From Cristatella mucedo (lineage: Eukaryota > Bryozoa > Phylactolaemata > Cristatellidae): a DNA stretch of 64,000 nt. This document shows, one piece after another, positions 54,364 to 64,000 of this stretch. The first letter of the stretch is position 1; each line of letters begins with the position of its first letter. Location of the stretch: positions 2,951,001 through 3,015,000 of the forward strand of contig WPIO01000008.1 of the NCBI GenBank assembly GCA_009760855.2, written 5' to 3'. The notes under the pieces are model-generated. The model was not told where the DNA came from. It saw only the letters and a list, made by a program, of their open reading frames with translations, and ran no database searches. Position numbers and translations under genes: made by a program.

Positions 54364-56510
54364 TTAGGTACCAAGCTGGCACTTATTGGCAGTGTAAGCT
54401 GCGGAATAATCAGATAACGGCCTTAAAAACGCATTTACCTGCCTTCAATACAGACAGTCTCTCGGCCCTGACCAAGACAGTACACGGTGGCTTACAGACA
54501 CACGATCAACCCAGTGCGATTGCTAGCAGCTGGGCAATGAGAACTAAGGACCAATATGCACGCGAGACGGCTGGAATGGTGTGTAAGCAGAAAACATACA
54601 TTTCAAATTTCAAGTCGACCGGATCCCAATGATCGGAGATATGACGTAAGCATGACACCGAGGAGCGGCACGATAACTCCCATGCTGCCGACAGACTAAC
54701 CACCCAGGCGTCTGGCCCGCGTTCGCCCAAACAAATCTCAACCTATAAACAGCATTAATGAGAACTCAAGAAATCACCATAATTTCCTTGAATAGAATGG
54801 AATAAAAATTTTCAGACTGATTTCCTGCGAACGACACGCTAGTTTAATCCAAGTCACCAGCTGGGCGCCCAAAACACCAACATGTTACCAATGGCCGCTA
54901 TAGGAACCGGATCGTCAGTCCCAAGATTCAGTAGGTGCCGTGGTAATGAACTCCTTAGTTACCTCGGCCCCGGCAGCAGTAAACTCTCTATACATTATCT
55001 ATCCCTAATGATAATGATAGTCTAGTTGCCGGTCAATAGTCACTTCTGGTTTGTGAGCCGACGTAAACATACCAATGTAAACTTGTTTATGGCAAGTAAA
55101 TATGAAGTGGACCTTGGAATGCCTTTTGCAGCAGGTTGCTAGGGGCTGGGCGGGGTAGGGGGGTCGTTATTACGATCGGGTTTACGCTTTTTGATTTTTA
55201 TAACTACCAATCGGACGGTTGACATCGAGGGGCCGTGTCATTATTTTGAAAATTTAACGTTTTGCCTATAGTTTGAAGGGATGTTCTGCAGGTCGGTTTA
55301 CAGCTGAGTGAGTACCTTAAATTTACAAAGTTCACCAGGAAACCGCAGTTTGGGTTTTATTAATTTTCAAAGCAAATTATTTTGTTGAGCTCGATGTACT
55401 ACTTTCGGTTTAATTAGGTCTTACGAAATAATTTTATTTACCATGTTCCAGTCATCTGTCAACCACCAAAATTTGGGATTGCATTTATAACTAGTTTGTC
55501 TTTTAATAGGCAAATTTTCGAAAAACTGAAAATTGTATCGCCGTTTTCGGACTTTACCTCTCAAATGCTAATGCCTATTGCATGGCGCCGGCTTAGATGC
55601 GGCCTTGGTCGTAGATAATTGCACAATTGGTTCCTAGCCTCTGCAATTCAGGGATCGCATAGAACGAATATCGGTCGTAATAGTCGGGCGATACAGCAGC
55701 TCGCGCCGTTTCAGCTTCGGAGCGCCGAGCAACAGCTGACAGTTTAGGCTGAATAGGTTATTAGGAAAATTTAATAGGTTACAATTTAACAGAAATCATA
55801 GATTTTGCAAAGCAGCTGAATGGTGCTGAACGACTGATCGAGTTAAAGGCTGAAAGTTCCAAAGGTGAAACGTGGCGACCGCCGTCTGCGAGGTACACTG
55901 CCCCGTCCACGGGTATATCTATGGGCGAAGGCGCTTTGGTACCGGCGCTTCGCCGCAGTTGGCGCCGTTCAACTATTCGCTGCGACGCGAGCGTCGCTGC
56001 AGAGCGCGGCTAGAATTTTTAGCGGTGACACTCCTGCAGGCTACAGCTGCAGGAGCGGCCCCTTCGCACGAGCAGCAATTTTAAAGTCTCATTCTAGCAG
56101 ACGGTTTCAAATGGTGCACCGGAATTTCTTGGTCCGTTTCCCTTGAGCTACCCGCGGCTGAGTTCCCGCGGCGGCGGCGGCGGCGCTGCTTCCGCTCGTG
56201 TGTCGCTAAGAGACGTTTGAATTCGTATCCGGCTATGAGCTGGCTGCATTCGCCATGCAAGCCAATCAAAGCTATGCGTACCAGTATGCTGAATTGTTTG
56301 AGTCACCGTAGGTCGGGCTCTGTCTGGATGGCTGTAGCCAGTGCACCGAAAATTACTTCGCTGCGCCGAGCATCACTTTGTATAGCTAAAGTAGAGTGAC
56401 GTTCTATCATTTTATTCAAGAGCTCTTCCTTTAACTCGGGAAAGCTAATCTGACAGGAGCTTCGAGGATTTGTTTTAATGCTTTTGACTGCTGCTGCTGA
56501 AGTAATCTAA
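54364..56510. other. No gene recognised
   Basis: 54585-54690 resembles 50690-50800 (..CAAATTTCA(A/G)GTCGA..), hinting at another dispersed repeat. The frame at 55865-56146 is GC-rich and open but has no supporting features. Confidence 0.45.
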
Positions 56511-56549
56511 GCATTAAACCTCTACTGGTCGACGAACATTCGACCTACG

Positions 56550-56853
56550 CATTAAACCTTCGCTATTAAATCTCCGCGATTAAACCTCTGCTATTCAACC
56601 TCTGCTATTAAGCGTATGCTATCCAACCTATGCTATTCAACCTCCGCTATGCAACCTCTGCTATTAAGCCTATGCTATTAAACCTATGCTATTCAACCTC
56701 TGCTACTAAATCTATGCTTTCAAACCTCCGCTATTCAACCTCTGCTATTAAGCGTATGCTATTCAACCGATGCTATTAAACCTCCGCTATGCAAGCTCTG
56801 TAATTAAGCCTATGCTAGTAAACCGCCGCTAATGAACCTATGCTTTAAGAACC
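56550..56853. repeat. 14-bp minisatellite, about 21 degenerate copies
   Basis: Consensus ATTAAACCTCTGCT with variants ATTCAACC.., ATTAAGCGTATGCT and ATGCAACC... The array is bracketed by two similar motifs, CT(A/G)C(T/A)GGTCGACGA, at about 56524 and 56856. Confidence 0.93.
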
Positions 56854-56859
56854 TCTGCA

Positions 56860-57278
56860 GGTCGACGAGCTTCCGAACGGCTAAAACCCGTTCGTCGGCT
56901 ACCGTCTGGGTTCGGCTGGGGGCCCTTGGGGGTGGGGCAGCCAGCAACGGGGTGGACGGGGGGGCAAAGCGGCCGCAGAGAAGAAGAGGGGGATCAGGGC
57001 CCTGAGAGCGCAGTAGAGCGCACTGGCGCACGGAAGGGGTGCGGGAGGGGGGCGGCGGCGGCCGCCATGCGAAGCCCGTGCGTCATTTCATCGGCAACGA
57101 ATGGGTCGTGGAGGGCTCCCCGCCCCGCGACAGCCCACGTGATCAATTGCTGGGCAGGGTTTTTACTTACTTCGAGGCGGAGACGGCTCGTCTGTCAGTC
57201 AGCCAGTCAATCGGGTTGCCCGGGTAGTCAGACGCGCTGTGCCGGCGAGCGAGGCGTTGACCTATCGCTCGCTGCCCG
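56860..57278 (+). promoter_or_regulatory. CpG-dense region upstream of the Cys-rich protein start
   Basis: GC- and CpG-rich without a TATA box in the usual place. Its position directly before an ATG-bearing first exon suggests a CpG-type promoter and 5' UTR; this is inference from composition only. Frames open through it (56926-57321, 57039-57227) are not supported as coding. Confidence 0.3.
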
Positions 57279-60200
57279 ATGGCCGAGGGCACGAAATGCT
57301 GGTGGGCTACCGTCGAAGTAGTGTTGCTGATTGGTGTAGGCTGCACTGTTGCCTTCGAGTGCGTCGGAGACGCCCTGCGGGACCCGTAAGTACTGAGAGG
57401 ACTCGTCTACTGCCTAGTCTACCCCCCCCCCTAAGAACTTGTTGATTCTCGGTCGTACCGCGGCGGCGGCGGCAGGACTCGCGCTGCTATCTCGCCTCCA
57501 GCGCTAGCGGCTCGCGGCTCGCGGCTCGCGGACTGTGAGAGAGACGTGCAGGCCTACTGCCGCCGGTTGCCAGTTGAGCACCAGCCAGCCGGTTTGTTCA
57601 GGGCAGGCCGCAGGCGGCGGAGAATGGCCTGACGGAACCATTTGGTGACCTTTCTGCAGGGCCGTCTGATGCGTGTTCCGTAGCGAGTTGCACGGGCAAG
57701 TCACGGATGGAGCGTCAAGATAGACGCTGCGGATGCTAGTTATTGTATATGGGACAGGGTCGCTTGTTCAGCTTTCTGCGATGACTCGGGAGGACCACTC
57801 TCTCTTGATAATGATGAGTGTCACCCACTCACTCGTGCTCTGCTCGCGTCGGCTGCGCTCAGCTTGAGCGCAGCCGACGCGAGCAGAGCACCTGAGCGTC
57901 AGTCAGCTTGAGCGCCAGTCAGGTTTGTCGCTGTCTCTCGGCTCCCATTTCGGCACAGTATTCAAGGGCATGTAATTGTCGCTACATAAAAAGAGGAGAT
58001 GACAGCAGCGCAGCGGCCGTGGCCGTGGCCGTCGCCTAGCCACGTACTGTGTTATCCCGTCGAATCTGCCCGCCGTGATTTTGCAGCGCTCTAGCTCTCG
58101 CGCAGGCGAATTCGAGGCTCGACATTGACATCGAGTGCTTTCACTGGAGCTAGCACAAGCGACCTCCGCTGTCGTCTAGGAAGCTCGGCTGCGCTGCCTG
58201 TAAGACCCAGGTCTCGGCTTAATGGTGGCAAGCTTGTGCAGCTGCCCTTCTAATCCTAAGAGTCAAGCTGTGCATCTTCCCGGAGCTCCGAGTTCCCGAA
58301 GGCGCCGACACCTCGGCTTGGCTGCTGGTATTGTGCAGGGAGGTTGTTCGTGTCAGCTGCGTCGGCGAACCAGAGCGGAGTGCACGTGTGCAGCCTTTTA
58401 GCAGCCAACCTGGGTGCGATTGCCCATCAAGCTGGTAATCGAGCTGGTGCGATTACCCATCGAGCTGGTGCGATTGCTCATCGAGCAGCATGCATGCTTT
58501 TCCCATATCTTGCTTTTCATGATGGATCATTTCTTGGATCATTCTATTTGAGTTTACTCGCGTCTGGCTTTGCTATCCAACTGCCACCCCGTGTGCCAAC
58601 TTGCATCCGGCTGTCCAGTGTCTGCCAGTAGATAGGCTGAACGATTGATATCCTTCCGGCGCATGTGGATTTTCGGCGTCCCGGTGAGAGCATCGGCTCT
58701 CTTTCCGACTCATTCTACCGCTAACCATTCGATCGTGCTTCCTTTGCAGCAAATGTAAAGTGCCTAGCAAAAGATTGAGTTCTCTGAGGGCGCTATATCA
58801 AATGTATCATTACTATTACTATTATTATTCTAACCGTTGGCCATGCACACGAGGCAACGATAAGCGCCTGCATTGCAGCAATACTTATCACCAGTTTCCA
58901 TCAGCTGCTCACCACATTGGGTGGATACTGGTTGGTATGTGTGTCCAGCCTGCTCGGTCCCTGTCGCAGTTTTTCAGCACTCAGAGCAGCGTTGCATTGG
59001 TCGGGCCACTGCAGCAGTGTTTTGATGTACCAGGATAGTGCCCTGTGCCCGTGGGAGGGATACAGTGACAGCTCACAGACAGTTGCCACATGTCGTATTT
59101 TTATTTCCTAGTCTTCTGGACGCATCCAGAACACGTGGCCACAACCTTTTCTTCTGCCAGTTGGTGCTGTCAGATGCTTTAAATAATCCTGACTTGGAGA
59201 AAACATCTTTACTTGACAATCATTGTCTAAGCTGGATACTTTTGTGCTGCTTTTGCACGCTTGTCCTAGGGATGATGATGCTTTAGTATTCATTAGCTCT
59301 CGGCCATTGCTTCGATTGCAGCCAGTTGTAAAGTGCTTGGGTAGATACTCGTTTCTTGCAGGGTGCTGTACGAAAGACTCTGTGCTATTATTATTATTAT
59401 TATTATTACTATTATCCAATGCATACTGTAATCGCCGTTCATCGTTACCCTTGCTCACACTTCCGTTGGGGAGGTGGTTTGGGGCTTGAAGACTCTCAGC
59501 AGCCGGTGCAGCCAGGCCTCTGTTCGGATTAAAGCACCATCGGTGCTTCGGTATCTTAGCACCGAGGGCCAAGGCACTCGCTCCTGCCCCGTCACAAATG
59601 GACATCTCGTGCACGCAACCACCTCGTTCAGGGTCAAATTTGCTCTCCTGAAACCGTCACGAGAAGGCATGGCCCCCTTGCAGGCATGTCGACAGCATGT
59701 TATGGATGTGCGTTCGGGAGACGAAACTGAATGCTGCAGTGGCCAAGTCTGACCAGCCTCTAACTGCTTGACAGAAAGCCAGCTGGCTTGACACATTTCC
59801 TGCTCCGCTGCTCCGATTGTTAAATTCGGCACGCACTGCTTGTTTCCTGTGCTCCCCACAGGCTGCCCTCCCAAGATTAGATCAATGTAAGACGGCCGTG
59901 AAAAACCGTTCCTCCTGCTACTCAGTTCAGCAGACGTAGTTTTCAGTTCGAACCGTCCAAACAAGAACAATCTGCGAGTAATTTTCCCCACTCCAGAGCC
60001 TGGTCTGTTCATTGTATTGGAGGTCAGCAAGCTAGCTTAGCTAGCTAGCTAGCTAAGCTCAGCAAGCTTGCGCCTAACCAATGCACAAACGGTGTGGGCC
60101 TCTTGATGGCTAATGTTCTCAAGCATACGATTATGCAAGCTTTTGTTCATTATAGCAACTGCAACAACAAAAAACAACAACAATAATTGTAATAATAATA

Positions 60201-60405
60201 ATAGGTTGTTATTATAGCACCATGAGAGGACTTAAGTCTCTATACGGGTGGAAGGCTGCTCCCCAGCAACCTGATGTCACTCAAGTGCTTTGACCTGTTG
60301 ACTTTGACCTTTGGTCCGTTGCTTTACTTTTCCTGCAAAGGTGCCGCTTGTCTTCAGAGAGCAGCCACAGAGCAGATGGCCTTTGGTTGTTCCCTACTTT
60401 CAATT

Positions 60406-60469
<64 letters not shown>

Positions 60470-63400
60470 CCCCTGTATGTAGCTATACATATGTATGCAC
60501 TATACGTACAGGGTCTTTGGTCGCTGTCAAGCTCATCATAAATTGAGGCTTGCTATGAAACTATATAATGACATATTTGGCAAACTATAGGCAACCCAAA
60601 TGATACCGAAAGATAGGATTCGTATCAGAAAGTACTGCTAGGAATAGATCTGCTATATCCTCTAATAAATTTGCTACAAGCAGCCAAAACACATTCGTTT
60701 TGGCTGCTTCTGAGCCCACATCCAGCTTTTGACATACTCGAAAGCGCATGCAGCAGTGCATCGGTGCCTGCCTATCAGGGCGTACCTCATATATATGTGC
60801 CTCATGCTGCCGCCTGCGGACAGCAATGCCACCTGCCGAACGCATCTTTCCGATGTGATGCCAGCAAGCACTGATCTCATTCACTGATGTACAGGCTTCC
60901 ACAACACAACCCGTCGTGCCTGCCCGCCCCAGCATCTATCAAAGCTCGCTGTATCGATGCTGCTGCTGCTGCTTCCGCCGTCCACCGACTCGTGAAGTGC
61001 ACCTGCCGCTCTGCAACGACCCCAACTGTCTCCGCCCCACAGACCAGCCTGCCTTTGGTGCCTCTGTGAGATCACGACAGAGGCACCAAAGCATCTGTAT
61101 TTCTGAGTGCTCGACGGCTTTCGGGAGTCACGTGGTCGTCGCATGCATCGCAGCCACAGCAGCAGAATCTGCGGAATCCTTGTCCCGGCGCACACTCGCG
61201 CACACGTGGGCTCCGTGAAAGCCCCGCCCCCTCGAGCTGCACTGCTGACGTGTATCTCGCTTCCTCTTGCGCCTGTGCAGCCTGCCTTCCTGTCCTTTGC
61301 CGTGGCCTTGCCTGTGGACCGTTCGTTCAGCGGCCGAGCTTGGACAGGAATAGAAGAGCCGACAATTCTGGTGCGAGGTCAAGGTCGCACCGAACTGCAC
61401 CCGTGCACGAGCGAAAACGCTTAGTTGGTCCACACCACTACTGGGTGTCTCTGTCAGCCGCCGAAGCTCTGTCTAATAATAATAATAATAAAAATAATGC
61501 ACCTGATAAAGTGCCCTCAGAGAACTCAATCTCTTTATAGGCGCCTTACATTTGCTGCAAGTGACCAGCGGTGACTGGTATCATGCTTGATAAACAACAA
61601 GAATAACATAGTTGGTGGTGACATGCACAGTGGCAGCACGCATAAGCACATAAAGGACGAATCACAGGGACCCACTAAATGCTGTGATAAATAGGTGTTT
61701 TTAATTTCTTTTTTTAAATGCGGTCAAGTCAGGGAACATCGTGACGTTAATCGGGACTGAGTTTGAGTTTCTGACCACCAGGAGCCACCACCAGGTCTAT
61801 CCAAGCATTATTATTACTATAAATTATTCATTAGCTTTCAGCTAGCTGGGCTGGGCGGCGAGCGTCAGCTGCCGGCTGATCTTAACTACCTGCACCTGCA
61901 TCGAATACTCCGAATGCACGGAATGCTTCTTCTCCGCTGCCCGTGCCGCCTGCTGCTGTTGCCTGCTGCAGGGGGCGGGGCAGGAGCGGCGGTGGCAGCA
62001 GCCGGTTCCAGCCCGAGGTGCCAGCGCTAGGTCGGTCTGTCGGTCGCTTCAGGGCGACGGCACTGGCCTGCCAATACTTGCCGCCAGGAGTGTACAGACC
62101 GGCGACTGTGAACACACCTATCGCCAGCAATGCATCGTTGCTGTGCAGCAGTGACACGGCCTGCCCGAATCTGCAGTGTTTCTACTGTCCCTACTGTCGG
62201 CCCGTTACGGCCGTGTGCGCCTGCTACTCCTCCGGGTCTGCCGCGCCACTGGAACGGACGTACGCCATCCTGAACTTCACCACGTCGTACGCCATCGAGA
62301 ACTTCACGCCGCCTGATTCCGGGTGAGCTGACCTGAGTTGCGCGTGGTCGCAAGCAAGTTGAGCGAAGCGCAGGATTCACACACCGCCTCTGCTTCCCGC
62401 CTTCTTTCCTTTCTTCCTTCGTATCTTCCTGCCTCTGCTTCCTTCCTTCCTTCCTTCCTTCCTTCCTTCCTTCCTGCTTATCTTTCCTTCTGCTTCCTTT
62501 CAAAGTCGGCTGCCTCCGCTGCACGACACAGCGATACATTATGCTAGCTTGTCGGGATGTTGCACTGTGTCCATGCCTTAATTGGTGCTCATTTGTTGAG
62601 CCGGAGTTTACTGTGTCAGAGCAGCCTGGCTCTGAGCCGCTGCTGCCTGCTGACTTGAGCACGGCTGGCTCAATGGCTGGCCGCATGCCACACTCACTCG
62701 ACCGAACGGCCACGGTGCTCCTCTGCGGTGCAAACACCACCTGTCCGAGGGTACCAGCATGGTCGGCCACGGTTGGTCTGGAGTGTTCTGAGAATTTTCC
62801 AACCAGTTACTACTTGCGCTCGTGCACTCGCCTGCCATCTGACTGGACGAACCGGGACTCTCGTCTAGAGTAACCGATCGAGTGCCTCTGTGAGTGATTG
62901 CCTCTGCACCTGCCAGTCATCTCTCGATGGCTCCTCTTCACCATTTGGCTAAGAGGACAGAGCACGAGCGATACACAGCGTTGAGTCAGCGAAGCACGGC
63001 AGCGCAGCACGGCAGCAGCGCAGCACGGCAGAAGAGACTTCATAGCACGCTCGGAGGCAGCTAAGCGTTTAACAGCGTGTGCGCACGAGTGCACGATGAT
63101 GCCGAAACTGAGATTTAGCTCAGCTCGGCTGCTTGCACAGAGAGCAGCTGTCGAGGATTGGTTATTAAGGCATGCAGCGTTACGTCAACATTATTCGTTT
63201 TTAGCAAGTGCTTGCTGTCGAGAGAAGTCGATGAGAGGTTGACTCCGAAGGCAGTCGTTTTTATTTGCCCAGTCCCCTTCAAGCTGAAGCTGTGACCGGA
63301 TGCGCTATCTCATCTTCCTTGCTATGCGGATTCTGTGTCGGTTGCTGTACGCACGATGACCCTGCGTCCACGAAAATTTGGTCGTTGGTCGGTTGACTTG

Positions 63401-63753
63401 GAGTCGATAGCAACTGCTAAACGTTTCTGTTTTTTTTACGAGAGTCGATCGCCCGTCAGCACTGTGGGTGGCGGCTGGGGCCGATCGTCGTAGCACGTGG
63501 CCAGATTCAACTGTAACTGTAGCCGATCGCAGCTGCCACTTTGAACTCAAGTTTTGATAAACCGCATGGGGGAGCAGAGCAAGGTCTTTGCAGTTCTCGC
63601 TGGCTGGGGTGCTTGCTTCTGCTTTGCCTCCGTCGCCTGTAGCCGACGGGCAGCTTGGACTGTATCGTCGTAATTTCAGGATCCTGGGTCGGTGTGCGTT
63701 TACCAAGGCCTGCCCGGCCGAGGCCAACTATTCAGCAGCCAACTGCAGCGCCG
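57279..63753 (+). CDS. Putative Cys-rich secreted or membrane-anchored protein with C-x5-C-P modules, 3' partial
   Basis: Model: 57279-57385, 58339-58434, 60895-61065, 62053-62322, 62660-62869, 63680-63753, continuing past the window. Exon 1 opens MAEGTKCWWATVEVVLLIGV, a signal peptide or signal anchor, and ends at a strong GTAAGT donor in phase 2. The next four exons are all phase 2-2 and the last is phase 2-1. The last three exons each carry C-x5-C-P: LLCSSDTACP, LLCGANTTCP and RCAFTKACP, with N-glycosylation sites (NAS, NFT twice, NTT, NYS, NCS). This points to a repeated small disulfide module outside the cell. Exons 2 and 3 are supported only by splice signals and phase and may be wrong. 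Exon 5 uses a weak TTGAG acceptor and a GTAACC donor. LINE fragments and a GT repeat lie in the introns. I recognise no family. Confidence 0.45.
57835..57891. repeat. Perfect 27-bp inverted repeat with a 3-nt loop
   Basis: Arms 57835-57861 and 57865-57891 (GTGCTCTGCTCGCGTCGGCT.., mirrored) are exactly complementary around GCT. They would form a 27-bp hairpin or cruciform in the first intron of the Cys-rich gene. Confidence 0.97.
58410..58488. repeat. Short tandem repeat, about 21-bp units
   Basis: GGTGCGATT(G/A)C(C/T)CATC(A/G)AGC(T/A) occurs three times, with a shortened unit GGTAATCGAGCT between the first two. Confidence 0.85.
58710..58835 (+). repeat. LINE-A 3' end, plus strand
   Basis: CTTTGCAGCAAATGTAAAGTG.., CAAAAGATTGAGTTCTCTGA, GGGCGCTATATCAAATG, then (ATT)n. 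Confidence 0.85.
59318..59415 (+). repeat. Degraded LINE-A 3' end
   Basis: CAGTTGTAAAGTGCTTGGGTAG.., GTTTCTTGCAGGGTGCTGTAC, then (TTA)n. Confidence 0.65.
59455..60030 (-). other. Long open frame (191 codons), strand undecided
   Basis: The minus strand is open for 191 codons and the overlapping plus strand for 92 (59474-59752, ..TRSCPVTNGHLVH..). Neither has a recognisable domain. The plus frame could be an extra exon of the Cys-rich gene, but its phases do not fit the other exons. Confidence 0.2.
60034..60059. repeat. 26-bp perfect palindrome
   Basis: AGCTTAGCTAGC..GCTAGCTAAGCT, built from (CTAG) steps and self-complementary end to end. Confidence 0.95.
60178..60252 (-). repeat. LINE-B tail, minus strand
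   Basis: (AAT)n, TTATAGCACCATGAGAGGAC, TTAAGTCTCTATACGGG: the hairpin end in diverged form. Confidence 0.6.
60409..60462. repeat. (GT)n microsatellite
   Basis: About 27 GT units. The Cys/Val frame over it is an artefact. Confidence 0.98.
61053..61091. repeat. 15-bp perfect inverted repeat over a predicted 5' splice site
   Basis: Arms CTTTGGTGCCTCTGT (61053-61067) and ACAGAGGCACCAAAG (61077-61091) with a 9-nt loop. The predicted donor CT|GTGAGA at 61066 lies at the top of the stem. Confidence 0.9.
61474..61785 (-). repeat. LINE-A 3' end, minus strand
   Basis: (AAT)n, GCACCTGATAAAGTGCCCTC, AGAGAACTCAATCTCTTTAT, then the 3' UTR and the start of the C-terminal coding end (GCGGTCAAGTCAGGGAAC). 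Confidence 0.85.
62053..62322 (+). CDS. Cys-rich module exon (first C-x5-C-P)
   Basis: Acceptor GGTCGCTTCAG, donor TCCGG|GTGAGC. Ten Cys in about 90 residues, including QCFYCPYC and VCACYSS, plus three N-glycosylation sequons. This is the strongest coding exon of the model. Confidence 0.55.
62437..62474. repeat. (CTTC)n microsatellite
   Basis: About nine CTTC/CCTT units. Confidence 0.95.
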
Positions 63754-63858
63754 GTGAGAGAGAGTGATGCACACAGTGTTGCCAGTCTGCTGCTGCTGCT
63801 GCTCACTAGCGCTGGCCGAGCTCTCGGGCAGCTCGCGCTCACGCGCAAGTCCGTTCGC

Positions 63859-63922
63859 GTGCACGCTGGCACGTGCACGCTGGCACGTGCACGCTGGCAC
63901 GTGCACGCTGGCATGTGCACGC
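63859..63922. repeat. 14-bp tandem repeat, four and a half copies
   Basis: The unit GTGCACGCTGGCAC is exact in the first three copies; the fourth ends CAT. It lies after the last exon in the window. Confidence 0.95.
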
Positions 63923-64000
63923 ACATTCGTGAGAGTCCGACCCCGACTCGCCCGATCGTCGGTGCGGGCGGCCTTGCAAAACTGCAGCGGGGATCGTTGG

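Noticed and set aside
56550-56853. CRISPR-like array of short repeats
   Set aside because: The units are contiguous 14-mers without spacers in a eukaryotic context; it is a minisatellite.
60274-60546. Cys/Val-rich frame of 90 codons
   Set aside because: Translation of the (GT)n microsatellite.
61281-61424. Plus-strand frame after a strong acceptor (PAFLSFAVALPVDRSFSG..)
   Set aside because: Protein-like, but phase 0, which conflicts with the phase-2 exons on both sides. It could be an alternative exon, but is not supported enough to list.

Overview
This is animal (metazoan) nuclear DNA, not prokaryotic or phage. Genes are broken into short exons with GT-AG introns, one intron uses a GC-AG pair, and most of the space is non-LTR retrotransposon and tRNA-derived SINE debris plus microsatellites. 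The Argonaute at the left edge is of the conserved animal AGO type. The mix of that gene, a TMEM244/SYS1-like gene and a modular, low-complexity cell-surface protein fits an invertebrate, possibly an early-branching one, but the sequence cannot name the species.

Layout, left to right. (1) 2.3-12.5 kb, plus strand: the last eight exons of an Argonaute gene (L2, MID and PIWI; 478 residues in the window). All four DEDH slicer residues and the 5'-phosphate pocket residues are present at exact human AGO2 spacing. Its PAZ-side half lies left of the window. (2) 12.5-21 kb: no gene recognised; old LINE relics, SINEs, a TA-flanked DNA transposon of about 620 bp and a 56-bp tandem duplication. (3) 21.1-23.7 kb, plus: a four-exon gene for a small multi-pass membrane protein of the TMEM244/SYS1 family (first exon not found). 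(4) 23.7-35.2 kb: repeats, LINE ends, microsatellites and one small GC-rich candidate ORF at 31.4 kb. (5) 35.2-44.3 kb, a GC- and CpG-rich block, plus: a phase-consistent eight-exon model for a type I membrane protein with repeated Ig-like extracellular domains, one transmembrane helix and a Ser/Gly-rich tail. (6) 45-54.1 kb: a LINE graveyard including a 561-codon open reverse transcriptase (minus strand, 52241-53926) and a LINE split by a solo LTR with TG..CA ends and a 4-bp target duplication. (7) 56.5-56.9 kb: a 14-bp minisatellite. (8) 57.3 kb to beyond the right edge, plus: the start of a second secreted or membrane protein whose later exons share a C-x5-C-P motif; I do not recognise the family.

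The Argonaute is the only gene here with a confidently known biochemical role (small-RNA-guided silencing). The other two long models are extracellular proteins known only from their own sequence. The dominant repeat system is a LINE whose 3' end (a hairpin followed by an ATT-type tail) is also carried by a tRNA-headed SINE family. This suggests SINE mobilisation by the LINE enzyme, and both are present in many copies here.
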